Shown: positions 43,262-51,782 of the stretch, piece after piece
Numbering within the stretch: the first letter of the stretch is position 1
Layout of the letters: each line of letters begins with the position of its first letter
Assembly (NCBI GenBank): GCA_964420035.1
Contig: CAYQQR010000018.1
Coordinates: 6,018-70,017 of the forward strand
Origin: CAYQQR01 sp964420035
GTDB taxonomy: Bacteria; Bacteroidota; Bacteroidia; Bacteroidales; SM23-62
Direction of reading: 5' to 3'
DNA: 64,000 bases
The notes under the pieces: model-generated
What the model was told of the DNA's origin: nothing
The model's database searches: none
Seen by the model: only the letters and a program-made list of their open reading frames with translations
Program-made: the position numbers and the translations under genes

Positions 43262-43735
43262 AAGAGCGACCATCTTGATGGCGGTGATGGCGGCTTCGGT
43301 GCCTTTGTTGCCGTGTTTGCCCCCGACACGTTCCCGGGCTTGTTCCATGTTGTTGGTTGTGAGAACGCCGAAGATAAAGGGCAGATCATAACTCAGGTTG
43401 AGTTCAGTTAAGCCATAGGTGACGCTGTTGCATATATAATCGAAATGCCTTGTCTCACCCTGGATGATGCATCCGAGGCAGATAACGGCATGCAGCTCTT
43501 GCTCTTCTGCAAGTTTTTTTGCCCCATAGGTAATCTCAAAACTACCCGGCACCCATTCGATCAGAATATCATCTTCCCTTGCTCCCTGTTTCTTCAATGC
43601 AGCCAGGCATGCTTCCAGCAAGGCTCCTGTTATTTCCCTGTTCCATTCCGAAACCACGATGCCGATCTTCAATCCTTCAGCAGAAGGAACTTCTTCAGGA
43701 TCATAACTGGAAAGATTTTTTAAACTTGTAGCCAT
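43253..43735 (-). CDS. ribH: 6,7-dimethyl-8-ribityllumazine synthase
   Basis: A 160-residue lumazine synthase: GIVVSEWNREITGALLEACL, the substrate loop WVPGSFEITYGAKKL, CLGCIIQGETRHFDYI with the catalytic His, and PFIFGVLTTNNMEQARER. It makes the riboflavin precursor from two smaller units as an icosahedral or pentameric assembly. The ATG at 43735 gives normal length; the longer frame above it overlaps the TPR gene. It follows the TPR gene by 22 bp. No other rib gene is here. The final residues LDY are encoded by repeat units. Confidence 0.95.
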   Translation of the reverse strand: MATSLKNLSSYDPEEVPSAEGLKIGIVVSEWNREITGALLEACLAALKKQGAREDDILIEWVPGSFEITYGAKKLAEEQELHAVICLGCIIQGETRHFDYICNSVTYGLTELNLSYDLPFIFGVLTTNNMEQARERVGGKHGNKGTEAAITAIKMVALDY

Positions 43736-43757
43736 AATTTTAAGGCTCGGTGCACGA

Positions 43758-44453
43758 TCAGGAGGATGTTTCTGCCAGTATCCTGGCCCGGGTAAGATAC
43801 TTCTCAATATTTTCCCGGTTGGCGAAATCCAGGTACTCTTTCTGTATGCGCTCATAGTTTTCCACCGCCTTCTGATACTCAGCCAGCTCTTCATAAACCT
43901 GGGCCGCTTTCATCAGGTAACGGGGGGTGATGAGATTGTTATCGCACATATTGGCGGCTTTCATATATTGCTTGACCCCTGTTTCCATATCTTCCAATTC
44001 AACATAGGCATCGCCAATGGCACCCTCGGCAATGGGTGCAACCATTTTGTCGCTTGACTTGAAGGATTTGAGGTACTCGATGGCATCCTCATACTGACCC
44101 AGCCGCAGGTAGGAAATACCCGCGTAGTATTTAGCCAGGTTAGCAGACTTGGTTATTTTATATTCATCGATAATATCGAGAAAACCGAGATATTGTCCAT
44201 CACCCATCAGGGCGAGATTGAAAGAATCCTGTTCGAAATATTTTTCTGCAACAAACATCTGGGACCGGGCTTCCTCTTCCAGCGGAGCTAAGTAGAAACG
44301 TTTGAAGCCTATGTAAATGACAACTACCGCAACGATTCCCAGTACGATATAAGTCAGGGTCTTTTGATTATCCTCAATAAACTGTTCGGTACGTGTTAAG
44401 GCACCTTCAAATCCTTCGAAGCTGTCGTGTTGTTGGGTCTTTTTCTTAGCCAT
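43758..44453 (-). CDS. Membrane-anchored TPR protein (YfgM-like)
   Basis: A 231-residue protein: N-terminal charged tail (KKKTQQHDSFEGFEGALTRTEQFIEDN), one membrane helix at about 35-52 (LTYIVLGIVAVVVIYIGF) and then TPR pairs (YAGISYLRLGQYEDAIEYLKSF and others). The layout matches YfgM-type proteins that sit beside the Sec/YidC machinery as a periplasmic chaperone. It is directly downstream of yidC by position (183 bp), which agrees. A good TAnnTTTG box precedes it. Confidence 0.8.
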   Translation of the reverse strand: MAKKKTQQHDSFEGFEGALTRTEQFIEDNQKTLTYIVLGIVAVVVIYIGFKRFYLAPLEEEARSQMFVAEKYFEQDSFNLALMGDGQYLGFLDIIDEYKITKSANLAKYYAGISYLRLGQYEDAIEYLKSFKSSDKMVAPIAEGAIGDAYVELEDMETGVKQYMKAANMCDNNLITPRYLMKAAQVYEELAEYQKAVENYERIQKEYLDFANRENIEKYLTRARILAETSS

Positions 44454-44478
44454 TTTCTACTCTTTAAAAAATCAACCG

Positions 44479-44486
44479 CAAAGGTA
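44479..44486 (-). promoter_or_regulatory. Candidate promoter, -7 box TACCTTTG with -33 TTG
   Basis: Exact TAnnTTTG match 25 bp before the TPR gene ATG; TTG at 44507-44509 is at the distance expected for -33. It would drive the TPR-ribH pair. Confidence 0.55.
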
Positions 44487-44521
44487 ATGCAATTGGATAA
44501 ACTTGACAATTTAAGATAAAC

Positions 44522-44583
44522 TACCTCGCGGCAGAGCCACGAGGTATTAACAAAATTAATACTTCTTCTCGAAGCAGAGCTTC
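44522..44583. repeat. Two GCAGAGC hairpins
   Basis: TACCTCG and CGAGGTA (7-bp arms, 44522-44546) around CGGCAGAGCCA, and GAAGC-AGA-GCTTC at 44571-44583. Same type as 42465-42485. They lie between the yidC stop and the TPR gene. Confidence 0.75.
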
Positions 44584-44636
44584 GGGGAACTAACCCCATA
44601 GAGATTAGAAATTCTGAACCGCCTACTGCCAACTGC

Positions 44637-46553
44637 CTACCTTCTTTTCGCCTTCGCCCGCTGCTGCTTCTGCAACTCTACCATTCGCTGCTGCCACCTG
44701 GATTTCTTTTTAGGGGTCTTTTTATTTTGCTTGGCCTTTATCCTGGCATGCAGTTCCTCTTCATTGATCAGCCGTTTGGATAACTGGTTCTGAATGAAGG
44801 TGATCAGGTTGGCCAGGAAATAATAATACGTCAGACCCGCTGAGAAATTATTCAGGATGAGCATGAACATGATGGGCATGATGTACATCATCCCTTTCAT
44901 GCCGGGCATTTGCGAGGATGACATACTGGCCTGGTTGGTGAACCGCATGGTTGCGATGGTAGATACCGTCATCAGCAGGGTAAAGAGGCTCACATGGTCG
45001 CCATAGAGGGGAATATTGAAGGGCAGATCCAGGATGGAATCATAAGTGGACAGGTCCTCAGCCCACAGGAACTTTTCCTGTCTCAGCTCTATGGAAGTAG
45101 GAAAGAACCGGAACATGGCAAAGAGTATGGGCATCTGAAGCAACATGGGAAGGCAGCCACCCATGGGGTTGATCCCTGCCTTCTTGTAAAGGGCCATGGT
45201 GGCCTGCTGCTTTTCCATCTGTTTTTCCTTGCCGAACTTCTCGTTGATGGCATCGATCTCCGGTTTCAGGGCCCGCATCTTGGCCTGAGCCAGGTAAGAC
45301 CTGTGGGTCAGGGGATACAGTACAATCTTTATAATGATGGTCAGGATCAGGATGATGATCCCGTAATTTCCGATGAAGTTATTCAACCAGTTAAAAATAG
45401 GAATGATCACCCAGCGGCTGATGGAACGGCTTATGAAGCCTCCCAGGTTGATGAGCTGGTTCATTTCCGCACCATATGATTTGAGGATCTGGTAGTGGTT
45501 GGGACCGTAATACAGCGAGAAGGGAAGCTCATATTCGGGTGCAGACTCGTAGGGAAAACCTATGACCGCGTGAAAACGCTTCAGATAGGGACCTTCTTCG
45601 AATTTGTCTGCAACCAGTTTGGCATTCGACATGAGCCCATCCGATCGCAATACCGAGGAGAAGAATTGTTGTTTGAAAGCGACCCATTCCAGCCGGGTGC
45701 CAATCACCTCTTCCTGGGTTTCTTTGTTCGACCGGCCACGGAAATGTTCAACGTCATCCTGGTAGTGCTTATAAAAAAGGTTGGTATAATTATTCTCATT
45801 TTGCCGGCCACGTTCAAAAGACGGGGCATACACCTGCCAGTCAAAATCCAGGAAATTCGTGTTCTCATCGATAATATCGTCCATATTCACCATGCGGATA
45901 TTAAAATCCAGCATGTACTCCCCGGGCTTGAGGGTATATTCATAATCCATGTAGGCATCCGGTCCGGCCTGCAGCCTCATGGTAAGGGTCCGGGTTTGCT
46001 TTTCCACTCTGATGAAATCGGTACTTTCCCGGGGCCGGAAATAAAGGTTCTGTGTGGAAATAACTTTATTACTGGCGTAGAAATTCAGGCTGAAATTGTT
46101 GGAATCCCCTTCGAAAAGGATCAGGGGTTTGTCATCCCAGGTCCTGTAATTCTTTAGTTCAACGCGGTACGGCCGGCCGCCTTTTCTCGATACATCGAGC
46201 CTCATAAGGTCATTTTCCAGGGTGACCAGCCCATCCTCTCCTTGCGCGTTGGCCGCAAAAACGCCGTAGCGTTTTTTCAATGCTGTCGGATCCAGTTCCC
46301 GGTCAGGCGATTTGGTTTCTATACGATCCCGTCCAAAAGCTTGATCACCGGTTTCGGCATCTTCAGCCTCAGCGGTCTCCCTGCTAACTTCTTCCTCCGG
46401 CAGTTCCTCCTGTTCTTGGGCCTCAACACGTGCGATAGAATCCCGGACACGTTGCGCTTCCCGTATTTCTTCCCTGGAAGGCCGCGAAATAATACTGTAG
46501 ATAATAAGGATTCCGGCTATTAGTATAATTCCTATGATGGTATTTTTGTCCAT
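44637..46553 (-). CDS. yidC: Membrane protein insertase YidC
   Basis: A 638-residue YidC/Oxa1 protein: N-terminal helix (NTIIGIILIAGILIIYSII), a large periplasmic beta domain to about 360, and the conserved five-helix insertase core with YPLTHRSYLAQAKMRALKP, AGINPMGGCLPMLLQMPI and the C-terminal basic tail rich in Lys/Arg. It inserts small membrane proteins alone or with SecYEG. It lies 33 bp behind pyrG, with which it is probably cotranscribed. Confidence 0.95.
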   Translation of the reverse strand: MDKNTIIGIILIAGILIIYSIISRPSREEIREAQRVRDSIARVEAQEQEELPEEEVSRETAEAEDAETGDQAFGRDRIETKSPDRELDPTALKKRYGVFAANAQGEDGLVTLENDLMRLDVSRKGGRPYRVELKNYRTWDDKPLILFEGDSNNFSLNFYASNKVISTQNLYFRPRESTDFIRVEKQTRTLTMRLQAGPDAYMDYEYTLKPGEYMLDFNIRMVNMDDIIDENTNFLDFDWQVYAPSFERGRQNENNYTNLFYKHYQDDVEHFRGRSNKETQEEVIGTRLEWVAFKQQFFSSVLRSDGLMSNAKLVADKFEEGPYLKRFHAVIGFPYESAPEYELPFSLYYGPNHYQILKSYGAEMNQLINLGGFISRSISRWVIIPIFNWLNNFIGNYGIIILILTIIIKIVLYPLTHRSYLAQAKMRALKPEIDAINEKFGKEKQMEKQQATMALYKKAGINPMGGCLPMLLQMPILFAMFRFFPTSIELRQEKFLWAEDLSTYDSILDLPFNIPLYGDHVSLFTLLMTVSTIATMRFTNQASMSSSQMPGMKGMMYIMPIMFMLILNNFSAGLTYYYFLANLITFIQNQLSKRLINEEELHARIKAKQNKKTPKKKSRWQQRMVELQKQQRAKAKRR

Positions 46554-46586
46554 TTGATCGGGGTCCGCATGGACCGGTATAATTAA

Positions 46587-48206
46587 TTACTTTACTTTCT
46601 TTTTCAGGTCTTTTACAGCTTTCACAAAACTGACAAACAAGGGATGGGGATTCATTACGGTTGAACTGTATTCAGGATGGAACTGCACGCCTACATACCA
46701 GGGATGATCGTTCAACTCCATGATTTCGACCAGGTCGCTGTCTGGATTGATCCCCGTGGCTACAAAGCCGTTTTTTTGAAAACCGACCAGGTAGTCATTA
46801 TTAAACTCGTAACGGTGCCGGTGCCTTTCCTTAATCATGGTCTTGCCATAAGCCTTATGCACTTTTGAGTCTTCAACGATACGGCAGGCATAGGCTCCGA
46901 GGCGCATGGTTCCGCCTTTCTCCGTTACGCCTTTTTGCTCTTCCATCAAATCAATTACCGGGTGGGGTGTTTTGGGATTGATCTCTGTTGAGTGGGCCTT
47001 TTCAAGCTGTATCACATTGCGGGCAAATTCGATTATGGCGCATTGCAGACCCAGGCAAATTCCCAGGAAAGGGATGTTATGTTCCCGTGCATACTTCGCC
47101 GCCCTTATTTTCCCGTCGATGCCCCGCTCACCAAAGCCCGGTGCCACCACCATTCCCTCGGCGTCGCCAATAAACTCCTCAATTTCCCCATTCTCGATGT
47201 CTTCGGAATGAATACAGCGCGTTTCCACCTTGCAATCATTGGTGGCCCCGGCATGGATCAATGATTCCAAAATGGATTTATAGGAGTCTTGCAATTCAAC
47301 ATATTTTCCCACCAAAACCACCTTAATGCTGGTTCTGGGATTTTTGACCCTTTGAACGAATTGCCTCCAGGGCTTCATGTCGGGTGTTGCCGACTCGGAG
47401 ATATCCAGCTTGCGGGTAACGATCTCATCCAGCTTCTCCTTCTGTAACAGCAGGGGCACCTCATAGATGGTAGACACATCAATGGATTCGATTACGGAAT
47501 CAATGTCCACGTTGCAGAACAGCGCCACTTTCTTACGCACATCACGGGTTAGTTTTTTCTCGGTGCGCAATACCAGGATATCCGGTTGAATCCCGGCTTC
47601 CAGCAACACCTTTACAGAATGTTGTGTAGGTTTGGTTTTCAGCTCCCCGGTTGAATTCAAAAAGGGTACCAGGGTCAGGTGGATCACCAGGCAATTCTTC
47701 GGACCCTTTTCCCATTTCATCTGCCTGACGGCTTCAATGTAGGGCAAAGATTCAATGTCGCCTACCGTACCGCCAATCTCGGTAAGTACAATATCATAAT
47801 GATGACGGGTTCCCAGTATCTGAACCCTCCTTTTGATCTCGTCGGTAATATGCGGGATCACCTGGACGGTCTTGCCCAGGTAATCGCCCTTGCGCTCCTT
47901 GTTGATCACCGACTGGTAAATACGTCCGGTGGTCACATTATTCGCCTGGGAAGTGGGGGCATTCAGAAAGCGCTCATAATGTCCAAGGTCGAGGTCCGTT
48001 TCCGCTCCGTCTTCGGTTACGAAACACTCGCCATGTTCATAGGGATTCAGGGTACCGGGATCGACGTTGATGTAAGGGTCCAGTTTCTGTATGGTTACCG
48101 ATAATCCTCTTTCCTGAAGCAACTTGGCCAGGGAAGCCGAGACGATTCCTTTACCCAGGGAAGAAGTAACGCCGCCTGTAACGAAGATATACTTGGTACC
48201 GGACAA
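46587..48206 (-). CDS. pyrG: CTP synthase, TTG start
   Basis: A 539-residue CTP synthase. The amidoligase part has KYIFVTGGVTSSLGKGIVSASL and LDPYINVDPGTLNPYEHGECFVTEDGAETDLDLGHYERF; the glutaminase part has the nucleophile Cys in FLGICLGLQCA and the His/Glu pair in GVQFHPEYS. It makes CTP from UTP and glutamine. The canonical N-terminus starts at a TTG (48206): no ATG lies between it and the in-frame stop upstream, so a TTG start is likely. TACATTTG 27 bp upstream may be its promoter. Confidence 0.96.
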   Translation of the reverse strand: MSGTKYIFVTGGVTSSLGKGIVSASLAKLLQERGLSVTIQKLDPYINVDPGTLNPYEHGECFVTEDGAETDLDLGHYERFLNAPTSQANNVTTGRIYQSVINKERKGDYLGKTVQVIPHITDEIKRRVQILGTRHHYDIVLTEIGGTVGDIESLPYIEAVRQMKWEKGPKNCLVIHLTLVPFLNSTGELKTKPTQHSVKVLLEAGIQPDILVLRTEKKLTRDVRKKVALFCNVDIDSVIESIDVSTIYEVPLLLQKEKLDEIVTRKLDISESATPDMKPWRQFVQRVKNPRTSIKVVLVGKYVELQDSYKSILESLIHAGATNDCKVETRCIHSEDIENGEIEEFIGDAEGMVVAPGFGERGIDGKIRAAKYAREHNIPFLGICLGLQCAIIEFARNVIQLEKAHSTEINPKTPHPVIDLMEEQKGVTEKGGTMRLGAYACRIVEDSKVHKAYGKTMIKERHRHRYEFNNDYLVGFQKNGFVATGINPDSDLVEIMELNDHPWYVGVQFHPEYSSTVMNPHPLFVSFVKAVKDLKKKVK

Positions 48207-48232
48207 TTTGTGTGCACTTTTTAATTAAAGGG

Positions 48233-48240
48233 CAAATGTA
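48233..48240 (-). promoter_or_regulatory. Candidate -7 box TACATTTG for pyrG-yidC
   Basis: Exact TAnnTTTG match 26 bp before the TTG start of pyrG, with TTGAA 22 bp further upstream as a possible -33 element. Confidence 0.5.
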
Positions 48241-48254
48241 AGGAATTTCTCATT

Positions 48255-50096
48255 TTATTCAATTTCAAGATTATCAATCACCTCGATCTTATGTTCCAGG
48301 ATACGGACATTTTTCCTGGCCCGCGCTATCTTGTCCTCAAATTCATTGATCATGGATTCGGCTTTTTTAGAATCGGCGAAAAATCCCATGTTATTCTCCC
48401 ATAAGGCAATATCATTTTTAAGCTGGGAAAGCTTGTTGATGAATTTTTCCCGTTCGCGCTTCAATTTCAGGTCAGCCCGGGGCTTTTGAATAATATTGTT
48501 GACCCGGGTTTTGAATTTCAGCATTTCTTTTTCCTCATCGGCGATGTCCAGATTATCCAGGTGTTTGTTTATGGCATCGGTATAACGCTCCTGTATCTCA
48601 TCTTTCTTATCCCGGGGTACAAATCCAATCTCCGACCACCGTTTCTGAAATTCGTTGATCTGTTCAAAGTTCTTTTTCAGATCATCGCTAAGCTTAAAAG
48701 TCTCAATTTCTGTAATGAGTTTCTCCTTTTCTTCAAGGTTTTGTTTGTAGTTCTCACCAATATTGGCATGGTGCTTCGATTTTCTGTTGAAGAAATGGTC
48801 GCAGGCTGCCCTGAATCTTTTCCAAACCTGGTCTGATTGCTTTCGGGGTACCGGCCCGATCTTTTTCCAGTCTTTCTGTAGCCTGATCAGCTTATCGGTG
48901 GTCTCTTTCCAGTCGGCACTGTCCTTCAGGGCCTCGGCTTCCTCACACATCCGGGTCTTCTTCTTTAGGTTCTCCCGCTGCAGCTCCTTGTCCCTGGAAT
49001 AATACTCACGCTTGGCCTGGAAAAATTTATCGCAGGCAGACTTGAAGCGGTCGTATATTTTCTGGTTATCCTTCCGGGGTGCAAAACCGATCTTTCTCCA
49101 TTGTTTCTGAAGCTCCTTCATCTTTTCCGAGGCCTCTTCCCAATGTTTGGGAATACGGAATTCCCGTGCACGGATCTCTTCAGCCTTTTCGCACAGGGCC
49201 GTTTTATCGGCGAGGTTCTGCTTTTGCCTGGCTTTCAGGTCCTCCCAGTATTTCTGATGCCTCTTGTTGATGTCGCTGGTTGCTTCCTTGAAGCGCTCCC
49301 ACATGGAAGAGCGGAATTCACGGGGTACCGGTCCGATCTCGCGCCACTGGTTATGCAGCTTCTGCAATTCCTTGAACGCCTTCAGAACATCCGGTTCATC
49401 CTGCAATTCTTCGGCCCGTTCGCGTAATTTGGTCTTGGCTTCAAGATTTTTCTTGAAATCGAGATCCCGCAGCTCTTTGTTGATCTTGATATAATCATAG
49501 AACTGCTCAACATAAAGATTGTAGGTTGCCCAAAGGTCCTTTAAGCTCTGTTGGGGAACCATCCCTATGGCATACCATTCTTTCTGCAGTTCCCTGAATT
49601 CCTGGAAGGTCTTGTTGATGGATTCGTCGGTATTGATCAGGGCCTTGATCTTCTCAATGACCTCATATTTCTTCCTGAGATTATCCTGCCTTTCCTGGTC
49701 CAGTTTTCTGTTAAGCTCAGCCTTCTTTTTCCTGTATTCTTTCAACAGCTCTTTCAAAACCTGCTCCTGTGGGTCCTCTTCCGGGTGAAAATCTTCCTCT
49801 TTACCTCCCGATGCAAGAAAGCGCGTTTTCTTTCTCTCGGTCTCTGTATTGAGTTTCTTATAGAAGTTAACCCGGATGACCTCCACTTCTTCCCGGATCT
49901 TCTGCACTTCGTTCTTTTCCAGAAGCTCCTTCAATCTGACCACCAACGATTCCCTGGACATATCCTGGTATCGGGATACATCCTTATCCCTTGCCCCGGA
50001 TTCATCCCGGTTTCCCATTGGTTTCTTATCCTGATTCTGTGAATTCTGGGCATTCTCGTCTCCAGGAAAAGTATCTTTCTGATCCTCCATAGTCAT
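48255..50096 (-). CDS. DUF349-repeat protein
   Basis: A coiled-coil protein of about 610 residues carrying at least five DUF349 repeats, each with W-x2-IG-x-(V/A)P-R and a following F/Y-x-A or similar, for example QWREIGPVPREFRSSMWERF, QWRKIGFAPRKDNQ, DWKKIGPVPRKQSDQVWKRF, RWSEIGFVPRDKKDE. The family is cytoplasmic and uncharacterised in Bacteroidota; charged helices suggest binding to nucleic acid or ribosomes, but this is a guess. The first codon in frame is GTG (50099); ATG codons at 50096 and 50090 are better candidates. Confidence 0.88.
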   Translation of the reverse strand: MTMEDQKDTFPGDENAQNSQNQDKKPMGNRDESGARDKDVSRYQDMSRESLVVRLKELLEKNEVQKIREEVEVIRVNFYKKLNTETERKKTRFLASGGKEEDFHPEEDPQEQVLKELLKEYRKKKAELNRKLDQERQDNLRKKYEVIEKIKALINTDESINKTFQEFRELQKEWYAIGMVPQQSLKDLWATYNLYVEQFYDYIKINKELRDLDFKKNLEAKTKLRERAEELQDEPDVLKAFKELQKLHNQWREIGPVPREFRSSMWERFKEATSDINKRHQKYWEDLKARQKQNLADKTALCEKAEEIRAREFRIPKHWEEASEKMKELQKQWRKIGFAPRKDNQKIYDRFKSACDKFFQAKREYYSRDKELQRENLKKKTRMCEEAEALKDSADWKETTDKLIRLQKDWKKIGPVPRKQSDQVWKRFRAACDHFFNRKSKHHANIGENYKQNLEEKEKLITEIETFKLSDDLKKNFEQINEFQKRWSEIGFVPRDKKDEIQERYTDAINKHLDNLDIADEEKEMLKFKTRVNNIIQKPRADLKLKREREKFINKLSQLKNDIALWENNMGFFADSKKAESMINEFEDKIARARKNVRILEHKIEVIDNLEIE

Positions 50097-50182
50097 CACA
50101 CCCGAAAATTAAGAGCAAAAATCGCAAACAGATACGAAAATATAGATTAATACATATCGGACAAAGTTTTACTTAAAATAAA

Positions 50183-50221
50183 AAGTGGCTGCCCCGGGAT
50201 CATACCCCCGAACAGCCACTT
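50183..50221 (-). terminator. Rho-independent terminator of hsp20
   Basis: Perfect 9-bp arms AAGTGGCTG (50183-50191) and CAGCCACTT (50213-50221), with an inner CGGG/CCCG pairing. Read on the minus strand, it is followed by TTTTTATTTT. It starts 24 bp after the hsp20 stop. Confidence 0.85.
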
Positions 50222-50244
50222 CCAACTGAACCTAAACCAAACGA

Positions 50245-50694
50245 CTATGAAATCCTGACCTCTTTCCTTATGCTTTGTGCTTCTGCACGTTTCGGAATGT
50301 TAACGCTCAAAATGCCGTCTTTGTATGTGGCACTGATCTTATCCGCATCAGCACTCTCAGGAAGGGTAAATCTTTTTTCAAAAGCTCCGAAGTCGAACTG
50401 GCGGATACAATAGTTCTCATCCTCACCGGATTCTTTGTTTTCTTCATTGATCCTGGAAATGGTCAATACACGATCATCAACATCAATGTTCATATCTTTC
50501 TTGTTAATGCCGGGCACAGCCATGTCAATTCTGAAATCCTTATCTCCTTCATAAATGTTAACGGCAGGACTGTTCTGATAACCGCTGCCATAGGAAGGTG
50601 TTCTGAGAAAATCTTCCATCCGGTTAAAAAGATCGTCGTTGCGATGCCAAACCGAAGGACTGAATCCTTTGTTTCTTATCTTTAATACAGTCAT
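50245..50694 (-). CDS. Small heat-shock protein Hsp20
   Basis: A 149-residue alpha-crystallin protein. The crystallin domain spans about 35-140 (VNIYEGDKDFRIDMAVPGINKKDMNIDVDDRVLTI, RFTLPESADADKISATYKDGILSVNIPK). The C-terminus lacks a clear I-x-I tail beyond VRIS. It holds unfolded proteins during stress. It is alone, with a strong terminator behind it and a possible sigma-54 promoter in front. Confidence 0.95.
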   Translation of the reverse strand: MTVLKIRNKGFSPSVWHRNDDLFNRMEDFLRTPSYGSGYQNSPAVNIYEGDKDFRIDMAVPGINKKDMNIDVDDRVLTISRINEENKESGEDENYCIRQFDFGAFEKRFTLPESADADKISATYKDGILSVNIPKRAEAQSIRKEVRIS

Positions 50695-50742
50695 GATTCT
50701 AAGTTTTATGTTTTATGCTATTTATGGAAACTGTTCCTTTAA

Positions 50743-50759
50743 GGTCAATTCTCATGCCA
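50743..50759 (-). promoter_or_regulatory. Possible sigma-54 promoter of hsp20
   Basis: Read on the minus strand: TGGCATG, four bases, TTGACC. The sigma-54 form is TGGCACG-N4-TTGC, so the -24 box has one mismatch and the -12 box is TTGA instead of TTGC. It is about 49 bp before the hsp20 ATG. GACAAAATGACA lies 13 bp further upstream as a possible activator site. Confidence 0.4.
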
Positions 50760-50801
50760 GCGAATCAGTTATGTCATTTTGTCTGCATTATGGTCCCCGG
50801 A

Positions 50802-50818
50802 CATGCCATAATGGCATG
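50802..50818. promoter_or_regulatory. 17-bp palindrome between hsp20 and trmD
   Basis: CATGCCAT-A-ATGGCATG, 8-bp perfect arms. It is 39 bp before the trmD start and about 108 bp before hsp20. It could be an operator; it also contains TGGCATG on both strands, the same word as the -24 box. Confidence 0.4.
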
Positions 50819-50840
50819 CTGCAACAAGAACTACATTCAT

Positions 50841-50848
50841 TACATTTG
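50841..50848 (+). promoter_or_regulatory. Candidate -7 box TACATTTG for trmD
   Basis: Exact TAnnTTTG match ending 8 bp before the trmD ATG, which would give an mRNA with almost no leader. Identical to the pyrG box. Confidence 0.45.
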
Positions 50849-50856
50849 CAAGTACC

Positions 50857-51525
50857 ATGCGCGTTGACATCATAACGGGCCTACCGGAACTTCTGCTCTC
50901 CCCGCTGGGTCACTCTATTGCAGACCGGGCAGTGAAGAAGGGATTGGTAGAGCTTCAAGTGCACAATCTCAGGGATTATACACGGGACAAGTACCGGAGC
51001 ATCGACGATTATGCTTTCGGCGGTGGGGCCGGTATGGTTCTGATGATCGATCCCATATACCGGGTTCTTGAAAAGCTCAAGTCGGAACGCTCCTACGATG
51101 AGATCATATACACCAGTCCGGACGGGGAACCCTTTACCCAAAAAACTGCAAATGAACTTTCTCTAAAAAAGAACCTGATCATTCTCTGCGGGCATTACAA
51201 GGGGGTGGACCAGCGGGTGAGGGACCATTTAATTACCCGTGAGATCTCTATCGGGGATTACGTCCTGTCAGGCGGCGAGCTTCCCGCGGCTGTCATTGCC
51301 GATGCCATGATCCGGCTCATTCCCGGGGTGATCTCGGATGAAACCTCCGCTCTTTCCGATTCTTACCAGGACGGACTCATCGCTCCTCCGGTATATACCC
51401 GACCTGAGGACTATAAAGGATGGAAAGTCCCGAAAGTGCTGCTTTCCGGCGATCATAAGAAGATTGAGGAGTGGAGGCAGGAGAAAGCCGAGGAGCTGAC
51501 GAGGAAGAAGAGACCGGGGATGTAA
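50857..51525 (+). CDS. trmD: tRNA (guanine37-N1)-methyltransferase
   Basis: A 222-residue SPOUT methyltransferase: DIITGLPELLLSPLGHSIADRAV, DYAFGGGAGMVLMIDPIY, the knot block LCGHYKGVDQRVRDHL and ISIGDYVLSGGELPAAVIADAMIRLIPGVI with the catalytic Asp. It methylates G37 in tRNAs that read CNN codons and keeps the reading frame. rpsP, rimM and rplS, its usual partners elsewhere, are not here. An octamer GGTTCC array begins in its stop codon. Confidence 0.95.
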   Translation: MRVDIITGLPELLLSPLGHSIADRAVKKGLVELQVHNLRDYTRDKYRSIDDYAFGGGAGMVLMIDPIYRVLEKLKSERSYDEIIYTSPDGEPFTQKTANELSLKKNLIILCGHYKGVDQRVRDHLITREISIGDYVLSGGELPAAVIADAMIRLIPGVISDETSALSDSYQDGLIAPPVYTRPEDYKGWKVPKVLLSGDHKKIEEWRQEKAEELTRKKRPGM

Positions 51526-51547
51526 GGTTCCTGGGTTCCTAGGTTCC
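51524..51547. repeat. GGTTCC octamer array behind trmD
   Basis: AAGGTTCC, TGGGTTCC, TAGGTTCC in 8-bp register, starting inside the TAA stop codon of trmD. Confidence 0.8.
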
Positions 51548-51596
51548 TGAGTGCACGAGTTTGGATGGTTTTAATTTAGATTATTCCTTTTACTTA

Positions 51597-51720
51597 ACAC
51601 ACCACCTCCACTTCGGAGAGGAAGAGAATTCGTAAATAATTAACATTCAATATATTACGAATTCCCCTCCTTCCCAAGGAGGGGTACTTTTTGCGACAGC
51701 AAAAAGGGGGGTGGTTGAAT
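51597..51720. mobile_element. MITE-like non-coding element with nested inverted repeats
   Basis: Three inverted repeats lie in line: GAATTCGTAA (51626-51635) with TTACGAATTC (51655-51664); CCCCTCCTT (51664-51672) with AAGGAGGGG (51676-51684); CTTTTTGC (51687-51694) with GCAAAAAG (51699-51706). The outer ends (CACCACCTCC-ACTT and AAGGGGGGTGGTTG) pair imperfectly, so the whole unit of about 125 bp can fold. No coding frame. Related to the hairpin at 2153. Confidence 0.65.
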
Positions 51721-51782
51721 TACTGTTAGACATCAAATCTCCTAATTGAAAAGCAGAAAACTCATCTTATATGTTGTCTTCT

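Noticed and set aside
44396..44632. 78-codon minus-strand frame between yidC and the TPR gene
   Set aside because: It crosses two DNA hairpins and overlaps the start of the TPR gene; the translation has no homology I recognise.
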